Source: Otis tarda (Eukaryota > Chordata > Aves > Otidiformes > Otididae). Taken from it: a DNA stretch of 64,000 bases. Made by a program: the position numbers and the translations under genes. Below, one piece after another: positions 33,891 through 46,538 of this stretch (position 1 is the stretch's first letter; each line of letters opens with the position of its first letter). The stretch covers positions 81,165,785 to 81,229,784 of the forward strand of contig CM048555.1 of NCBI GenBank assembly GCA_026413225.1. Reading direction: 5' to 3'. The notes under the pieces are model-generated. The model ran no database searches. It saw only the letters and a list, made by a program, of their open reading frames with translations, and was not told the DNA's origin.

Positions 33891-35659
33891 GGATGCTTTC
33901 TCCTTTGCAGTGCTAAGGTTCTGCGAACAGCTTTGGGATGGTGGGTCCTTGTCGTTCCTGTAACGTCCTTTTTATTTCAGTCTGCACCCTGATGCTGTCT
34001 GAAGGGACAGCTTGCGAGAATGCACTGCTCCATTATTTATAGCTTGTATTTTCTTGGTTTTTCTCACAGAAGTACATCCCTTTCTGGAACTTAATGAATC
34101 GCTGTTGAAGGACAGATTATCCAATGCCTGCTCCTGTTCCGTGGGATGTGGTCGTGTGTCTGGGCTCTCGCTGAGTTTATTTTCCTGCTTACCCTCCGAG
34201 CCCCTCGTCGCAGTAGCGGTGTGTGATAGCAGCCTTGTGAGGCAGTCAGCTAAAAGGGGATCCTTCCCTTGAATCTTCAGGGAAAGGCTGCTCTGCTAAT
34301 CAGTCCTGGTGTCTTCTGGAGCTGTCACTGCGTGTGCCTTAGCGGTATTTCATCTGGAGCTGGCAGCTGAGCTCATCTTGGGAACGCTCTGCCTGTGGAG
34401 GATTGCAGGAAAGTGGCAGCGGGGGGCTTGGTGGATCGCCCCTCTGTAGGCAGCGTCCTGTGGCTGCTGAGTCCACCTGGGCTGTCCTTTCCAAGTCCGC
34501 TTTTCGTGGTTTGAAGGATTTTTGCATGGTAAAAAAAAAATAATTAATAAAGTCTGTTTAGTCCATGGCTGCGGAAGTCCAATACTGACTTTCTTAATCT
34601 TTTTCCCAAAAGAACAAAAAAACTGAAATGGCTGGGATTGCTTAATCTAGAGAAGACAAGACAGGCACACAATTTGTCTTGAGAGGCAGAATAGACCGTT
34701 GAGAAGATGAAGAAAAGCTCTTCTTTCATGACTCTGTGCAGGCTGGGATCTGGACCGCAATGGCAGCAGTGGGGATTTAGGACAGATGCAGGGAAGTGCT
34801 TTCTAACTAATAGTTGAGAAAATGATGAAAATGTTTGTCCTGGTCCCACCAAATGCTGCCCCAGCTCTGAGGGCGGCGAGGAGTCGGTGCTTATCGAATG
34901 AGATACAGAGCAAATACAGACACGTGCTTTAGGGTCTCGCAGTCTGCGCTTTGGAGACGTCTGGCACATTTGTACCAGCGTTTCCCTGTTCAAGAGCTTC
35001 CCATGGATCTCTTCTCCGTTAGTGGCTCGTCAACATTTTACTCTGCTAGCGCTCTCTCCCTGAAATGTTTTACAGTGACGAGTTCTGCAGTTTGTGCGTC
35101 GTGTTTAGGGTTTAACGTTGGGTTTTTGCTAGGACAAAGTCTAGGCTGTCACAAAGGATTATGAGAAATGGTAAGGCTATTCCTTCCAAGTGAAGGTTCT
35201 TAAATTTGTTCTGTTCTCCCGGTAAAGCCGTTTTGAATTGCTCGTTATCCCTCTTGCTTTTCTTGGTATCTTTTCTCATCCAGCTATCACCTTTTTGCGG
35301 CAATGCTGGAACGATCAGAGTGTGCATAGTGATCAAGACACAAACTCACGTCTTGAGACTTGTGGAGTGGCACAGTGATGCTTTCTGCTTTGCTTTCTCC
35401 TCTTTTTTTTTTCTTGCAGCTTGAGCCCTGAGCCAACACTTCTGACAGTGCAGCCACAATACCTCTGGCGTCTCTCCTCCTCGGGGGCAGTAGTTAATCT
35501 GGAGTCCCTCGCTGTCGGTGTATTATAAAGGATTTGTCCCCGTTCCTCCCCTGCAAGTGTCCTGCTTTACGCTGCTGACGCTGAGTTTTGTTTGCCGTGT
35601 TGTCACCTGACACTCGGTGCTGTAAAACCCTTTGCAGGTTTTTGCTTTGGAGTTAATCC

Positions 35660-35860
35660 AACCGAATAGCTGTGTGTCCTCTGCAAAATGGCATCTCGAT
35701 GTTCATCCTCTTCTCTGACCCACTGCAAAACACACTGAACCGAAGGAACACCAACCATTTGTTTTTCCGTTTGAATTGTCACAAAGCTTTCACAACTTAA
35801 GTGCGGTAGGTTGACCAGATTGCCCTTGTTAACAAGTCTGACTCCTTGGAAGCGTGCAAG
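35660..35860 (-). mobile_element. possible old LINE fragment
   Basis: GTGTCCTCTGCAAAATGGC, then CATCCTCTTCTCTGACCCACTGC recalls the antisense of a decayed CR1/L3-like element (the GTGTCATCTGCAAA word followed by a spaced TTCTCTAAGTC). Low confidence. Confidence 0.3.
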
Positions 35861-38800
35861 TCAATAAGATCCGTGAATGCCACCCGAAGAAAATGTTGTC
35901 TCCTTGGCTGTAATTTTACATGTTTCCAACTGTTTCATAAAAAATGCTCCTACTTTGCCCAGTCACGTTCAGGGCTCTGTAGCTTGCAGGATTCTTCACA
36001 CGCTGCGGAAGCCGCTGAAGAAATCAAAACTGCTCTCCATCTTCACTTCTCTCGCGGTAACCACAAGAGGTTATTGCCAGCGTGGGGTTCGTAATGCACC
36101 TTTAGTGTCCTTGAGCAAACACAACTGTTCATTTCACTGGTCTGAGTATCTTCTACTAACTTCTCAGTCTGCAGCAGCAAGAGAATTTTGGGGTAGAAAC
36201 TCCTTAATCCCATCCGTGGGACGCAGCAAACCATTTCTCCAGCCGCTCTGCTGAAGAAGTTTGCCTGAGAAGCTCCCACTCTGTTGCTCTGGCAGGTTTC
36301 CTGCTTCTGGTGTTTGAAGAAGCTACAGTTTTTGATGTATTAACTAATTAGCTTTTCACATGTCGGGTTTTTTTTGGGTGTAGATTATTATGCACGTGTG
36401 CTTAGCTTACTGCGGTTTGTGCTCTTTTAATTTTCCAGAGTTGGAAAATTGTTCTTTTATTCCTTGAAGGTCTCCTCCACTGCTGTCTAACCACGGTGGC
36501 TGGGGGAGAGGTGCGTGTCGGTGTTTAAAGCCTTTTTTCATCGTTAGTACACTGCTGCCGTAGAGCACGTAAATATGTCTTTTAAGCAGTTTCATTGTCA
36601 CTCCCGAGCATTTAATGCTTCTCACTGTCTCTTTCGAATTTCCAGCTATAGCTGGACTGGCCGTGATGTCCTTCCAGTGGCAGCTGGTGCTCTGCAGTAT
36701 GGTCATCTGCTCATCGTAAGTTGAGTGGGGTTGGTATGCCCCTAGCTTCCCGCTGAACCTTGACTTAATCCGCTCGTGTGGATCGGCTGCCCTGTGTGAC
36801 GCTCACGGCGTTTCCAGTAAGGACGCGTCCAAGCTTCTGGGAAGAGTTTGTCCTGCTTTTGCTGGATTTGAGGAGTTGCCAAAACAACTCTTCTCCAGAG
36901 CATGCTGCCACCGCAGCAGGTCCTTCAGCCTGGATTTGGCCACCGTCCTCTGTCAGCCCTTGTGAGGGCGGGAACCTGGGGGCTGGGTTAATGGTTTTGC
37001 TGGGTGTCGTCTTGCCAAGGTGGTCCCACCTCCAGGGTGCCGTAGGGTAGCTCCCACGGCTTCTTGAGAAATCTGAGAATAGGAGTCAGCCTGCTTGATT
37101 TCCACTGGCTGTACCTTAGGAAAGAAATCCTTTGATAGAATTTCTAGACGCAGTTTTAGGTCATTGGAAAGAATTGTTTCTTTGTGGTACCCAGCCTGTT
37201 TTTGGGTGCCGTCTGTCTTGCAGAAGCGAGGATGCGCAGTGCGCCTGTCTGCTGGAACTTCCTCTCTCTGCTTCCAAATCCGTTTTGGTTTGGAAAATCA
37301 GCGTACGGATAATTAGCCCTCCTGCTGGGCTGGCCTTAGGGCTGGCAGTTTGCTCAGGCAAGACGCACACATGCTGATTTGTGCTCTTTCAGTCTTGGAC
37401 ACAAAGGAGCAGAGCAGCAGGTGAGCAGATCCTCTGCTTCTGCTGCTCCTCCGCCGTAGCTGAGGATGAGGCTGGTCACAGTCCTGCTTTTTGGGGTGGA
37501 CTGGTGCCTTCGGGATTTTAAACTGCGGGTGGCAGTGATGGAAAGGTCCAGATCTGCAAAGGTGACTGTTTTCTTCCTGAAATGCAGCGCGTTAGGCTCT
37601 TGCTTAGCAGCCTGTTATCTGACCTGCTTTTCAATGGTTTGCTTCTGGCCTGAACATCCAGTGGGGTGTGAATGCCCCCAGTGTTGTCACTGGTGCGGCG
37701 GGAGCACGTGAAATGAAGGGCAGCCTGCGCGACCTGTTTTTTCTCTGCCCCATGTCCTCGTGTCGGAGCAGGACGGTCACCAACCTGATTTCAGCGTGCG
37801 TGCCCGCTCTGGGTGTGGTGACGTGTCCTACCCAACGGATAGCAGAGCTCTGAGCGCACGTGTCCTTGCGTGCCCCGGCTGGGCGAGGAGGAAGCGCGAG
37901 GATCTGCCCTTGGGCGTGTTAACAGATGAGGATTTAGCTCAACGGTTGCGTGGTGAGCTGTGACTTGGGTGTCTTAGACTCCTCATCAGCTGCTGTCCCA
38001 GTGAAAGAGTTTCTCATGTTCTTGAAAAATCTAGGACTGACACGTGGAGGTCCGAAGCCTGGGGCTCGGGTGTCCCCGTAGTCGCTGCTGCCCGTTTGGA
38101 GATGCTCTGCTTCGCCCTTTGTGCCAAGAGGGCGAGGGCGCTGGTAGAGCGGCGACAACCTCGCCCCTCTCCCTGGGCCAGCCCGCTGATGAGTCATGTG
38201 TGTCCCAGAGGAGCTTTTTAAATTTTATTTTTTTTTTTTTTTTTCCGTCTCGGCACTAAAATAATTCCTTGCCTTCCTTTCTGCGACAAATAAAGCTCCA
38301 AACGTCTCCTCCAAGCTGCTGGCTGGCTGCGCTCCCCCGCGCAGTGCTTTCTGCGGGCGCGGGGGCTGAGGATGCCGACACTGATGCTCAGCTGTGCGCC
38401 TGCTTCCCGAGCTTCGGGCAGAGCAGCAAGAATGAGCAAACAACATCTCCTCCTTAAAATCTGTCAGTGATGTTCAGAGATTTGCCAGGTCTTCCATAAA
38501 ATATTCACTGAGAAGCTAAGTGTGTGTTTTGGTTTTGTGGTTTGTTTTGTTGTGTGTTTTTTTTTTTTTCCCTGTGGCCATCCAAGAGCAACAGAAAGGG
38601 AAAAGATGAGCGTAAGGAGCATTTTTTTTCCCCTCTCTGCTGAGTAATGAAGAGCTTGAAAATCAGATAAGTGTCTGGAAACGTGGTGATGGCTCTTAGC
38701 GGTGTTTTGGGTGATGGATGTGGCTGTAGGCTTTGCTTTCTGGCTGGTGTCTTGAAGCCCAAGGGGATGTGTAGATGTAATCCCCTGGAAGATGGTACCT

Positions 38801-40423
38801 GTTAACAGAATATTTTCCAGTGTCACCCTTCATAAGCTAGCCTTTGCTTTCCTGATCGTTAGGAGCTAGAGAGAGTAAAGACGATTGAACCATCTCGTGA
38901 ATCCATTTCCTTCTTTCTCTGTCTGACCTGGAGAGAACTGGACACCAAAAGATTAACCAGAGTTTGTCCGCTGCAGCGGGAGCTGCTGGAGGACACGGAG
39001 CTGGTGATGTGGTTATGGTAGCACGTGAGGAGGAAGGGTTTGGCCGGGGCTGAGGCAAGGCCCAGGAGTGCAGAGCTGGTGCGGGTTATGGGGCGTTAGG
39101 TGACGATCTGGTCTTGGGGTGGGAATGGACGAAGCTGCTGGCTTTTGAAATGGGAGTGAATTTACCTGTGGTCTTGGCTTGGAAACCAGCCTCGTGGGGC
39201 TTTCCTGCCCGAGTGAGGGGTTGCCTTCAGTAGAAACAGAAACTCCGTGCTCAGCTCTTTCAGTGGGGTTGTATGATCCTAGATTAACCCTTTCAGCTTC
39301 CAGACTTCGTGGCTAATTGCTTCTTGAAAGGAGGCTAGAGATCTGCTCACCGTGAATCTTCTGGAGTCCTTTCTTTTTGAGAGTTTTCCTTTCTTCAAAA
39401 TGATGTACACTTATGGAGACCATAAGTCTGATGGACTCCTGATGGACTCTTGTTCTTTGGTATCTTGTGATTTCGCTTGTTTACTTGTATAGACTTTTTA
39501 ATTTTTTCTTTTTTTTTTTTTTTTTTTTTTCCTTAAGCTTAATAACACCCTTTTGAAGCCATGGAAGAGCGTTTAATTGATCAGTAATGTCCATGAAACG
39601 TCCATGTCCTCTCATGAAGAACTGAGATCAGACTTGTCCTGATATTTGGCCAAGCAACATCAGCTGAAGTGTCTTTCCCGGAGGGAGAGTCTGGGAATTC
39701 CAGATGATCCATTTGGGGAAACACATTTTCCTCCTGAATTTCTTCTAGAACTGAACTGAGATGCTGGAATTGTGTCAGCTAGCGAGCAAAATGGCCGTGC
39801 TAACTGTGGCCGCGGGGTTGCGTTGGCGGTACCAGCTGGTTTGGAGGGTGGTGTCCATAGCTGGTTCAGCCAGCCAGAAAGGCGGGTGCAGGTACGCGAG
39901 CACGTCCGTGCTTGGCAGTGGTCTTCTGGCTACCAACTGTCCACGCCGCACTCAGCGTTTAATTGCCCCTGAAAAAAAAAATATTGGTAGGTGGCTCACC
40001 TGTCCTCTGCCTCCTGTTCTGAGTAACCCCACACGCTGCTATCATGCTTTTATTCTGAAAGGTTCGTAAATGTCTGGGCAACTTAATAATTCAAGCTAAA
40101 ATGCTGTTGCTTCTGGCTTGCATCTTGTAGCCCAACACAAACCGAGGAGTGTTTTGACCCTAGGACTTGAACTGGTGGTTCAGGGTGGCCTCAGCCGTGA
40201 GCTGGGTGGGCTCCGAGGGCTGCTCTTCACGAGGAGACGCAGGGAGCTTGGCTAGCTCGCCTTGGGAAGCTGTGGTCTGTGTTGTGGATTTTCTTCTGCC
40301 CTGGGTGCTCTCACTGCAGGTGAATCAGTCTTCCACTTTTAGGTGTAATCCTTCAGAAGCGTTTGATGTTCTTGAACCTCCCTTGCACTGAAGTGCTAGA
40401 GAAACCCCAGTCTGAGCTTTGTA

Positions 40424-40697
40424 GTGACAGCACAAGGGGCAATCTAAACTTGCTGAAAGAGGGTAGGTTTAGATTGGTCGTAAAGAAGATATTTTTTTGT
40501 GCTGAGGGTGGTGGGACACTGGCCCAGGTTGCCCAGAGAGGCGGTGGATGCCCCATCCCTGGAAACATTCCAGGCCAGGTTGGCCGGGGCTCTGAGCAAC
40601 CTGATCTGGTTGGAGATGTCCCTGCTCCTGGCAGGGGGTTGGGCTGGGTGGGCTTTGAGGTCCCTTCCCACCCAAACCCTTCTGTGATTCTGTGAAG
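40424..40697 (+). mobile_element. CR1 LINE 3' end
   Basis: Diverged first part (GACAGCACAAGGGGCAATC) followed by the near-invariant tail, ending CTTCTGTGATTCTGTGA. Sense with EXOC6B. Confidence 0.93.
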
Positions 40698-41959
40698 GAA
40701 AGTGACAGAACATAACCCCCTGTAGCGACGGTTATCTCTGTGATCGCTCCGCTGAACTGGTAGCACAGCCGGATTGCAGCACGACACGTTATGGTCCTGG
40801 TAAGATTTTTTTTTTTATGGGGACGTTTGTGTTTTGGACAAGACAAACTGGAAATGGGAGTTACCCAGTTTGTCCCGTACTTGTGGTCTTTGCAGGCGTG
40901 GATTTGTCTCGCAGTCCCTGTGAACGCACGTGACGCCCTTCAGTCACCAACGGTGCGTGCTGCGGTGGTCGAGGCCGCCCGCCGGCAGCGGAGTAGCGCA
41001 GGCAGGGTGAAAATGAAGTAATAGCTAATTAATGCAAACGTGTTGTACCTTCGTGTCTGCCTGCTCCTGCCCACTAGCAGGATTTTGTAGTGAGATGATG
41101 TTAAGGACAAGGTTTTGGTTTTGAAGTTCTCTGACCTCTTTCCGTACGCTCTGTACCGCGTCGGTCCTGCCTGTTTGCTTCTGGGTTCGGAAGCAGCGAC
41201 TGCAAATGAGCATCGCTGGTATCGCGCCACGAGGTGCTGTGTGCCAGGCGAACCTGCCTGCGCTTCGCCGAGGAGAGAATTCCCAGCTGGGTGCCGGGAG
41301 GGAGCTGGGTGGGTGACGCATCCACGGGTTGCAGGAAATGTGCCGGGCGGCTGTGTTTTTTTCCGAAAGCTTCAGATGTTGTTGTGAGTCTGAGTAGAAA
41401 GTTAACTCTTTGCCACAGAAATCCCCAGCTTTTTTATTGTCCTTCTGCAGATCTGCCGTCTATTTGTCTGCACTTTAGTCTTCGTGTGTCCATTTGTTTG
41501 ATTTTTATTTATTTATTTATTTTTAAAGTAAATATAGAAAGTCTGAAGTTAATAACAAAATACCCTGGGAAACACAATCTCATTTAATTCCTCTCGAATT
41601 CTCCCAAATAATAGAAATCCGTGCAAAAGAACCTTGAAATAAAGTTTTGTTTTATTTTCCTTGAAAACAGCTGTGCGTTGGAGGTGCGGTGAGGTCGGAC
41701 GCTGTCTTTCTGGTGACTGGATCCAGAGTGAAACTCCCTGTAGCTGGGACGCGGAGTGCAGCTTTGTTTGGACTGCAGGCTCGTTTCTTTAGGTTGCCCT
41801 TCTTGAGAAGAATTTGTGTCTTATCCAGGACAAGATTTTGGTCACACAGGTTAAAAGCATAATCACTTTTTTTTTTTTTTCTTGAGAATTTTTAGTGCTG
41901 ATGCTGAGATTTGGGTCTGGTACAGATTGACCTGAAGTGGAATAAGCAGAATGCTCAGA

Positions 41960-42370
41960 GGCCGACTAATCCAAATTGGGCTAATTAGGCAGTGCTTTCA
42001 TCTTTATTGGAAACTCTAAGGAGGATAAATGGTAATTGACTTAGGAGGGCAAAATATGAAGGATGTAGGTGCTTAACTGCCTGTTACACTGCCTGACTGT
42101 GCTCTCAGTCTTTACTCTTTAAAAGATAAAGGTAACAAACCCGTATTTAATTACACACATAGTAAAACTGCGCTGCGGAGGCTGGCAGCAGTGGCCAGGA
42201 CAGAAAAATAAATGGAAGCTGGAAATAAAAGCAGGAAGTGCAAGTTGAGATCCAGCCTGGCTCAACCCAAGTGATGTTTGTTTGAAAAATGACTTGCCTC
42301 TGAATACAGAGCGTACACAAAAAAAATAAAGCTGCCTGTCAAAAACAGAATATAATCCAAACCAAAGAGC
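41960..42370. promoter_or_regulatory. candidate conserved noncoding stretch in EXOC6B intron 1
   Basis: AT-rich, non-repetitive sequence with AATCCAAATTGGGCTAATTAG, GGTAATTGAC, TATTTAATTACAC and GTCAAAAACAGAATATAATCC. Several homeodomain cores. Composition evidence only. Confidence 0.3.
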
Positions 42371-43289
42371 GCTGATGGGAACAGAGTGCTTGGAAGGTGC
42401 TGCCGGCGGGGAATTTCTTGTAGGAATCCAGTTGCTTTTGTGCTTGCACCCTGTGTAACTTGTGATACGCGCTGGGCGTAAGGATGAGGGGTGTTCCCGC
42501 TGCCCTGCCCGCCGGCTCGGTGCTGCGGGGCTCGGCACGCTGAGGAGTGGGCAGACCGCCTGGGGAGAGGGGAAGTCGCCACTGAAAGGTGGGACGGGGT
42601 AGGAGACAGGTCCAGGGGAAGGAAACCGCCTCCTGAGATTGAGATTGCCTGAATATTTCCCCTGCTAGCTGAATGCCGTGGTGTTTATAGCCCCAGATGT
42701 CCCGTTTGCTGTCTCCTTGTGCTTCCAAGCCTCGGCGGAGAAGATGCTTCCTCCGAGCTCCGCGGCCAAGCCCAGCCTCAGCGACAGAGCTCGTGGCGAG
42801 AGCAGCAGCCCTGCCCGGCGGGTGACTCCTCATCCTCCTGGAGCAGCAAAACACGGAGCGGCGGAAGCAAGCTGAAGCTGCTGCTCGGTTTGAATTGCCC
42901 CCAGCTGTTTCTTACGTGTTTTTTATCTGTGCAAAGTAAAGTACACGTGCGTAAATTCAAAGACAATTGTGCTTCGCTGAAAGGCTGTGATGTTTTTCAC
43001 GCTGGAGGAGAATATACTCGGCTGAGTAACACGTCTGAAGAGGAGAGTGCTGTGTTTTGTTGTTCAGACTGTCGATAAGCTGTATCATTAGACTGTAAGG
43101 AGCAGTCTGACGTGCGGAAAACACTCCCCAATCTGTAAGATTGTAAGGTAGGTATGTTTGTTCAGCGCTGGGCAGCACGGGGGATCGCTCCTCCAAGCGT
43201 GCGCAGCGTGTTAAGCAACAGGTGCAGTATTTGTGCATCATAGACAAGCATATTCATAGAATTCCCACGGACTTGGTTATATATTAATT

Positions 43290-43760
43290 AGGTTTCCGAG
43301 AAATCATTATCACAAGTTTCCTCCCAGGACAGGTTATTCCCCGGTCTCTGCGTCCATCTCGTGTCTGTGCTCAGGGGTCGCAGTCTCTCCGGTGGCCATT
43401 CTCTCCTCCTTACCACCATGTCCAGCTGCGTGGATTCAGACCTTTGTCCTGCTTTGTTCTTGCTGCCAGGGTGGTTTCTTGCTGACTTGTCTTTGCTGGT
43501 TCCCAATGTCCTTGGTTATTCCACCCTATCAGTTGGTTCTAAACTTCTTAAGTCCCCTTATCTTGGTCTCAGCTGGTGTGTCTGTACCCCCTCAGGGTGT
43601 TCCCATCTAACTTATCTCAGCTCCTGCCAGAGCATCCTGAATGTATCTCGCTATGTTAAGTTTATGACTCTACTGTTCTTTCTCTCAAGGTTAGCAAATC
43701 ATTGATCACTATTTATCAGCTCGATTCCTTAGTATTAATCCCTTCTTTCAAGTCCTGCAA
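43290..43760. other. pyrimidine-rich block of unknown origin, possibly retroviral LTR-like
   Basis: A CT-rich, CpG-poor stretch differing from its flanks (for example CTTATCTCAGCTCCTGCC and CTATGTTAAGTTTATGACTC). The texture recalls avian endogenous retroviral LTR or leader DNA, but I see no clear TG...CA ends, primer-binding site or coding. Left unassigned. Confidence 0.2.
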
Positions 43761-45960
43761 TGGCTAGTTCAAAAAGTGGAGTGTTTCCGTCCTGCATCAT
43801 GTGTGTGATACGTGAGGGTGCTTTAACGGGTCTCCTCTCATGTCTGGTGTCTGCGACGTGCTCAGGGGGATGCTCTGCCACAGGGCTCGCAACTGCAGCT
43901 CTGCCGAGTCCATTGAGAGACGCAGCCCTCTCGGCTCCGCCGGCAGTGCGAACATCCCCCTTTTCTGCTCTGCTTCCTGGGAGAGCTGGCATGAGGAGCC
44001 CTGGGACTTGATGCTATGAGGTATCTTCAGTCCTCCGTATGAATCTGGTGAAGGTTTGACGCTAGCATCCCTGCAATCTGCAGCTCTCCCCTCGGCCAAG
44101 AGAAATACAACCAGGCAGGGGCTGCGCAGGCGCTCCAGCCTGGCAGCGTTGGTGCGAGGACCGAAGGCGCCCCAGGGGTGCTGATAACACCCCATCTTCA
44201 CGGGTCTCTGCTGAACTCGCCAGCAGTTACCGTCTCCCGTGGGAGGACGTTGTGACCTGACCCTCTGCTCGCCGGGGAGCGCACTGAAAACCTGATGAAC
44301 CCTGTGACAGCCGCTGGATTTTCTTTGGGAAATTAGAAATGCAAGCTGGTTTGGGAAGGTAAAATACAGAAAAACTTCTGTGTTGTGGGTTGTTTTTTTT
44401 TTTTAATGTGTTACAGAGGAGCGATTCGTTTGTTCAGTGTATGATTGGTCAGGAGTTTTGGGCAAAGCTAGCTCTCCTAGGTGAGGAGGGGTAACAGGAA
44501 CGGATACATCGCCATCCAGAAGCTGAAAAATGCCGTGAAAAACCAGCGACTTACCGTTGGCAGAGATGCAGAATCAAAATGTGCTGTATTTAGGGTAATT
44601 GCGTTTTGGAATGTTTTCTCTGAAGGATTTTTAAGTTTTAAATAGAAGATTTGTGGTCTGCCTGCCCGCCGTCTGGCAGGAGGGACAGAAGTAGGTGTGT
44701 TTGGAAGCTCGCAGGCTGGGCTGCGTGCTCGTTCTGGCAGCGTTGGTAATTATTGGCCTGTTAATTTGTGGCATTCGGGAGGTGTCAATTAAACTGAGCA
44801 CCAAGGAAATTCAAAGATAAAGCCGTTGTGCATGGGAGATGTCACTGGGACGTCTGCGTCAGGTCCTTGGGACCCTTCACTCACGAAAAACCTCAGCTGC
44901 ATCTTTTTTTTTTTTTTTTTGCGGAACCTCTTTTTGCTTCCCAGCATCTCTCGGAGGTCCACGTACGAGATCAGATGGAGCGACTCTCCTACGCTGTGGC
45001 ACAGGAACTGTTGCAAGCTCAGAAATAACTGCCTTTCTAGAGCCAGTTGGTCTGGCACCCCTGAACCGAGTGTCTGAGGCCGGCGTGGAATGATTTAGTG
45101 AATGTTTGTTTCCTCTTCCTTCAGGAGGGTTTGGACACAAGCGGAACTGTTCAGTCGTGACTGATGGCCGCCCTCTTGCTATTGAGTTTTATATACACAA
45201 TGTTATACAGCTGGATTGTTAAATTTCTGCTGCAAGCCCTTCATAGGAACACTTCTTCCCTCTCTTTCCTGGACACCAGCAGTTTTATTTTTATTTTCTG
45301 AAGACCTCGGCGGGGATGATTCATCAGGTTACTCCGTAGCATTGCCTCCTCGTTTGTCCTGTTATTTGTTTAACGGAACTGGACGGCAAGTTTTGCTCCC
45401 ACTCCAAGTTTTGTGGCTTCCAGCGGTTACACACAAACCTCCTATGCACTCATGTTTATCTCTTCTGGCCTTTATCCGCAGGTGCGGCAGAGCCTGACCT
45501 TGCTCTTGGCTCCGGAGGTGCGCTGTTCCCACGTGAAATTTCGGTAGACGGGGATGTTTCTCTGAAGTCCTCCCCATCCTTGTGTTCAGCCCGGAACGCA
45601 AGCTGGAGGGCTGTTTTTCACGTAGACAGACTTTCCACTGCTCTTTAATGAGCTCTTGGCGTGCTTTTCTGAGCCTCTGAATGTGGATTGTATTTTTAGA
45701 GCAGCTGATGCTCGAAGCGGCTACAGCCACGTAAAGATAATTCCTCTGTCACGAGCTTCGCTGTCTGAGCTGGCTGGAAATAGCCGTTCCCGAGGGGTGG
45801 GTGAGGAGCGCGCGAGGGGCCAGCTCCGCGCAACGGCTCTGGTGACCTGCGGCTCCATTCGCTTGGGAGCTGCGTGGGGAGAGATCCCTCGACTGGCATC
45901 ACAGTGATCTGAACTAAACAAGGGGTCCTCTCAAAGCCTTGAAACGTGCCATAAATTCCT

Positions 45961-46538
45961 GAGTGTGGCCAGCAGGTCGAGGGAGGGGATTCTGCACCTC
46001 TGCTCTGGTGAGACCCCACCTGCAGCACTGCGTCCAGCTCTGGAGCCCCCAACATCAGAAGGACGTGGAGCTGTTGCAGAGGGCCCAGAGGAGGCCACGC
46101 AGATGCTGAGAGGGCTGGAGCAGCTCTGCTGTGAGGCCAGGCTGAGAGAGCTGGGGCTGTTCAGCCTGGAGAAGAGGAGGCTCCGGGGAGACCTGAGAGC
46201 GGCTCCCAGTGCCCAAAGGGGGCTGCAGGGAAGGTGGGGAGAGACTCTTCAGCAGGGCCTGCTGTGACAGGACGAGGGGTGATGGTTTCAAAATAGAGGG
46301 AGGTAGCTTTAGGTTAGATACTAGGAAAAAAATTTTTTACAATGAGAGTTGTAGAGCACTGGCCCAGGTTGCTCAGAGAGGCGGTGGATGCCCCATCCCT
46401 GGAAACATTCCAGGCCAGGTTGGCCGGGGCTCTGAGCAACCTGATGTGGTTGGAGATGTCCCTGCTCCTGGCAGGGGGGTTGGACTGGGTGGGCTTTAAT
46501 GGTCCCTTCCCACCCAAACCGTTCTGTGATTCTATGAT
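45961..46538 (+). mobile_element. CR1 LINE, 5'-truncated
   Basis: Starts in the RT C-terminal coding (GGTCGAGGGAGGGGATTC), runs through the conserved box series and ends GTTCTGTGATTCTATGA, the canonical CR1 end. Confidence 0.95.
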
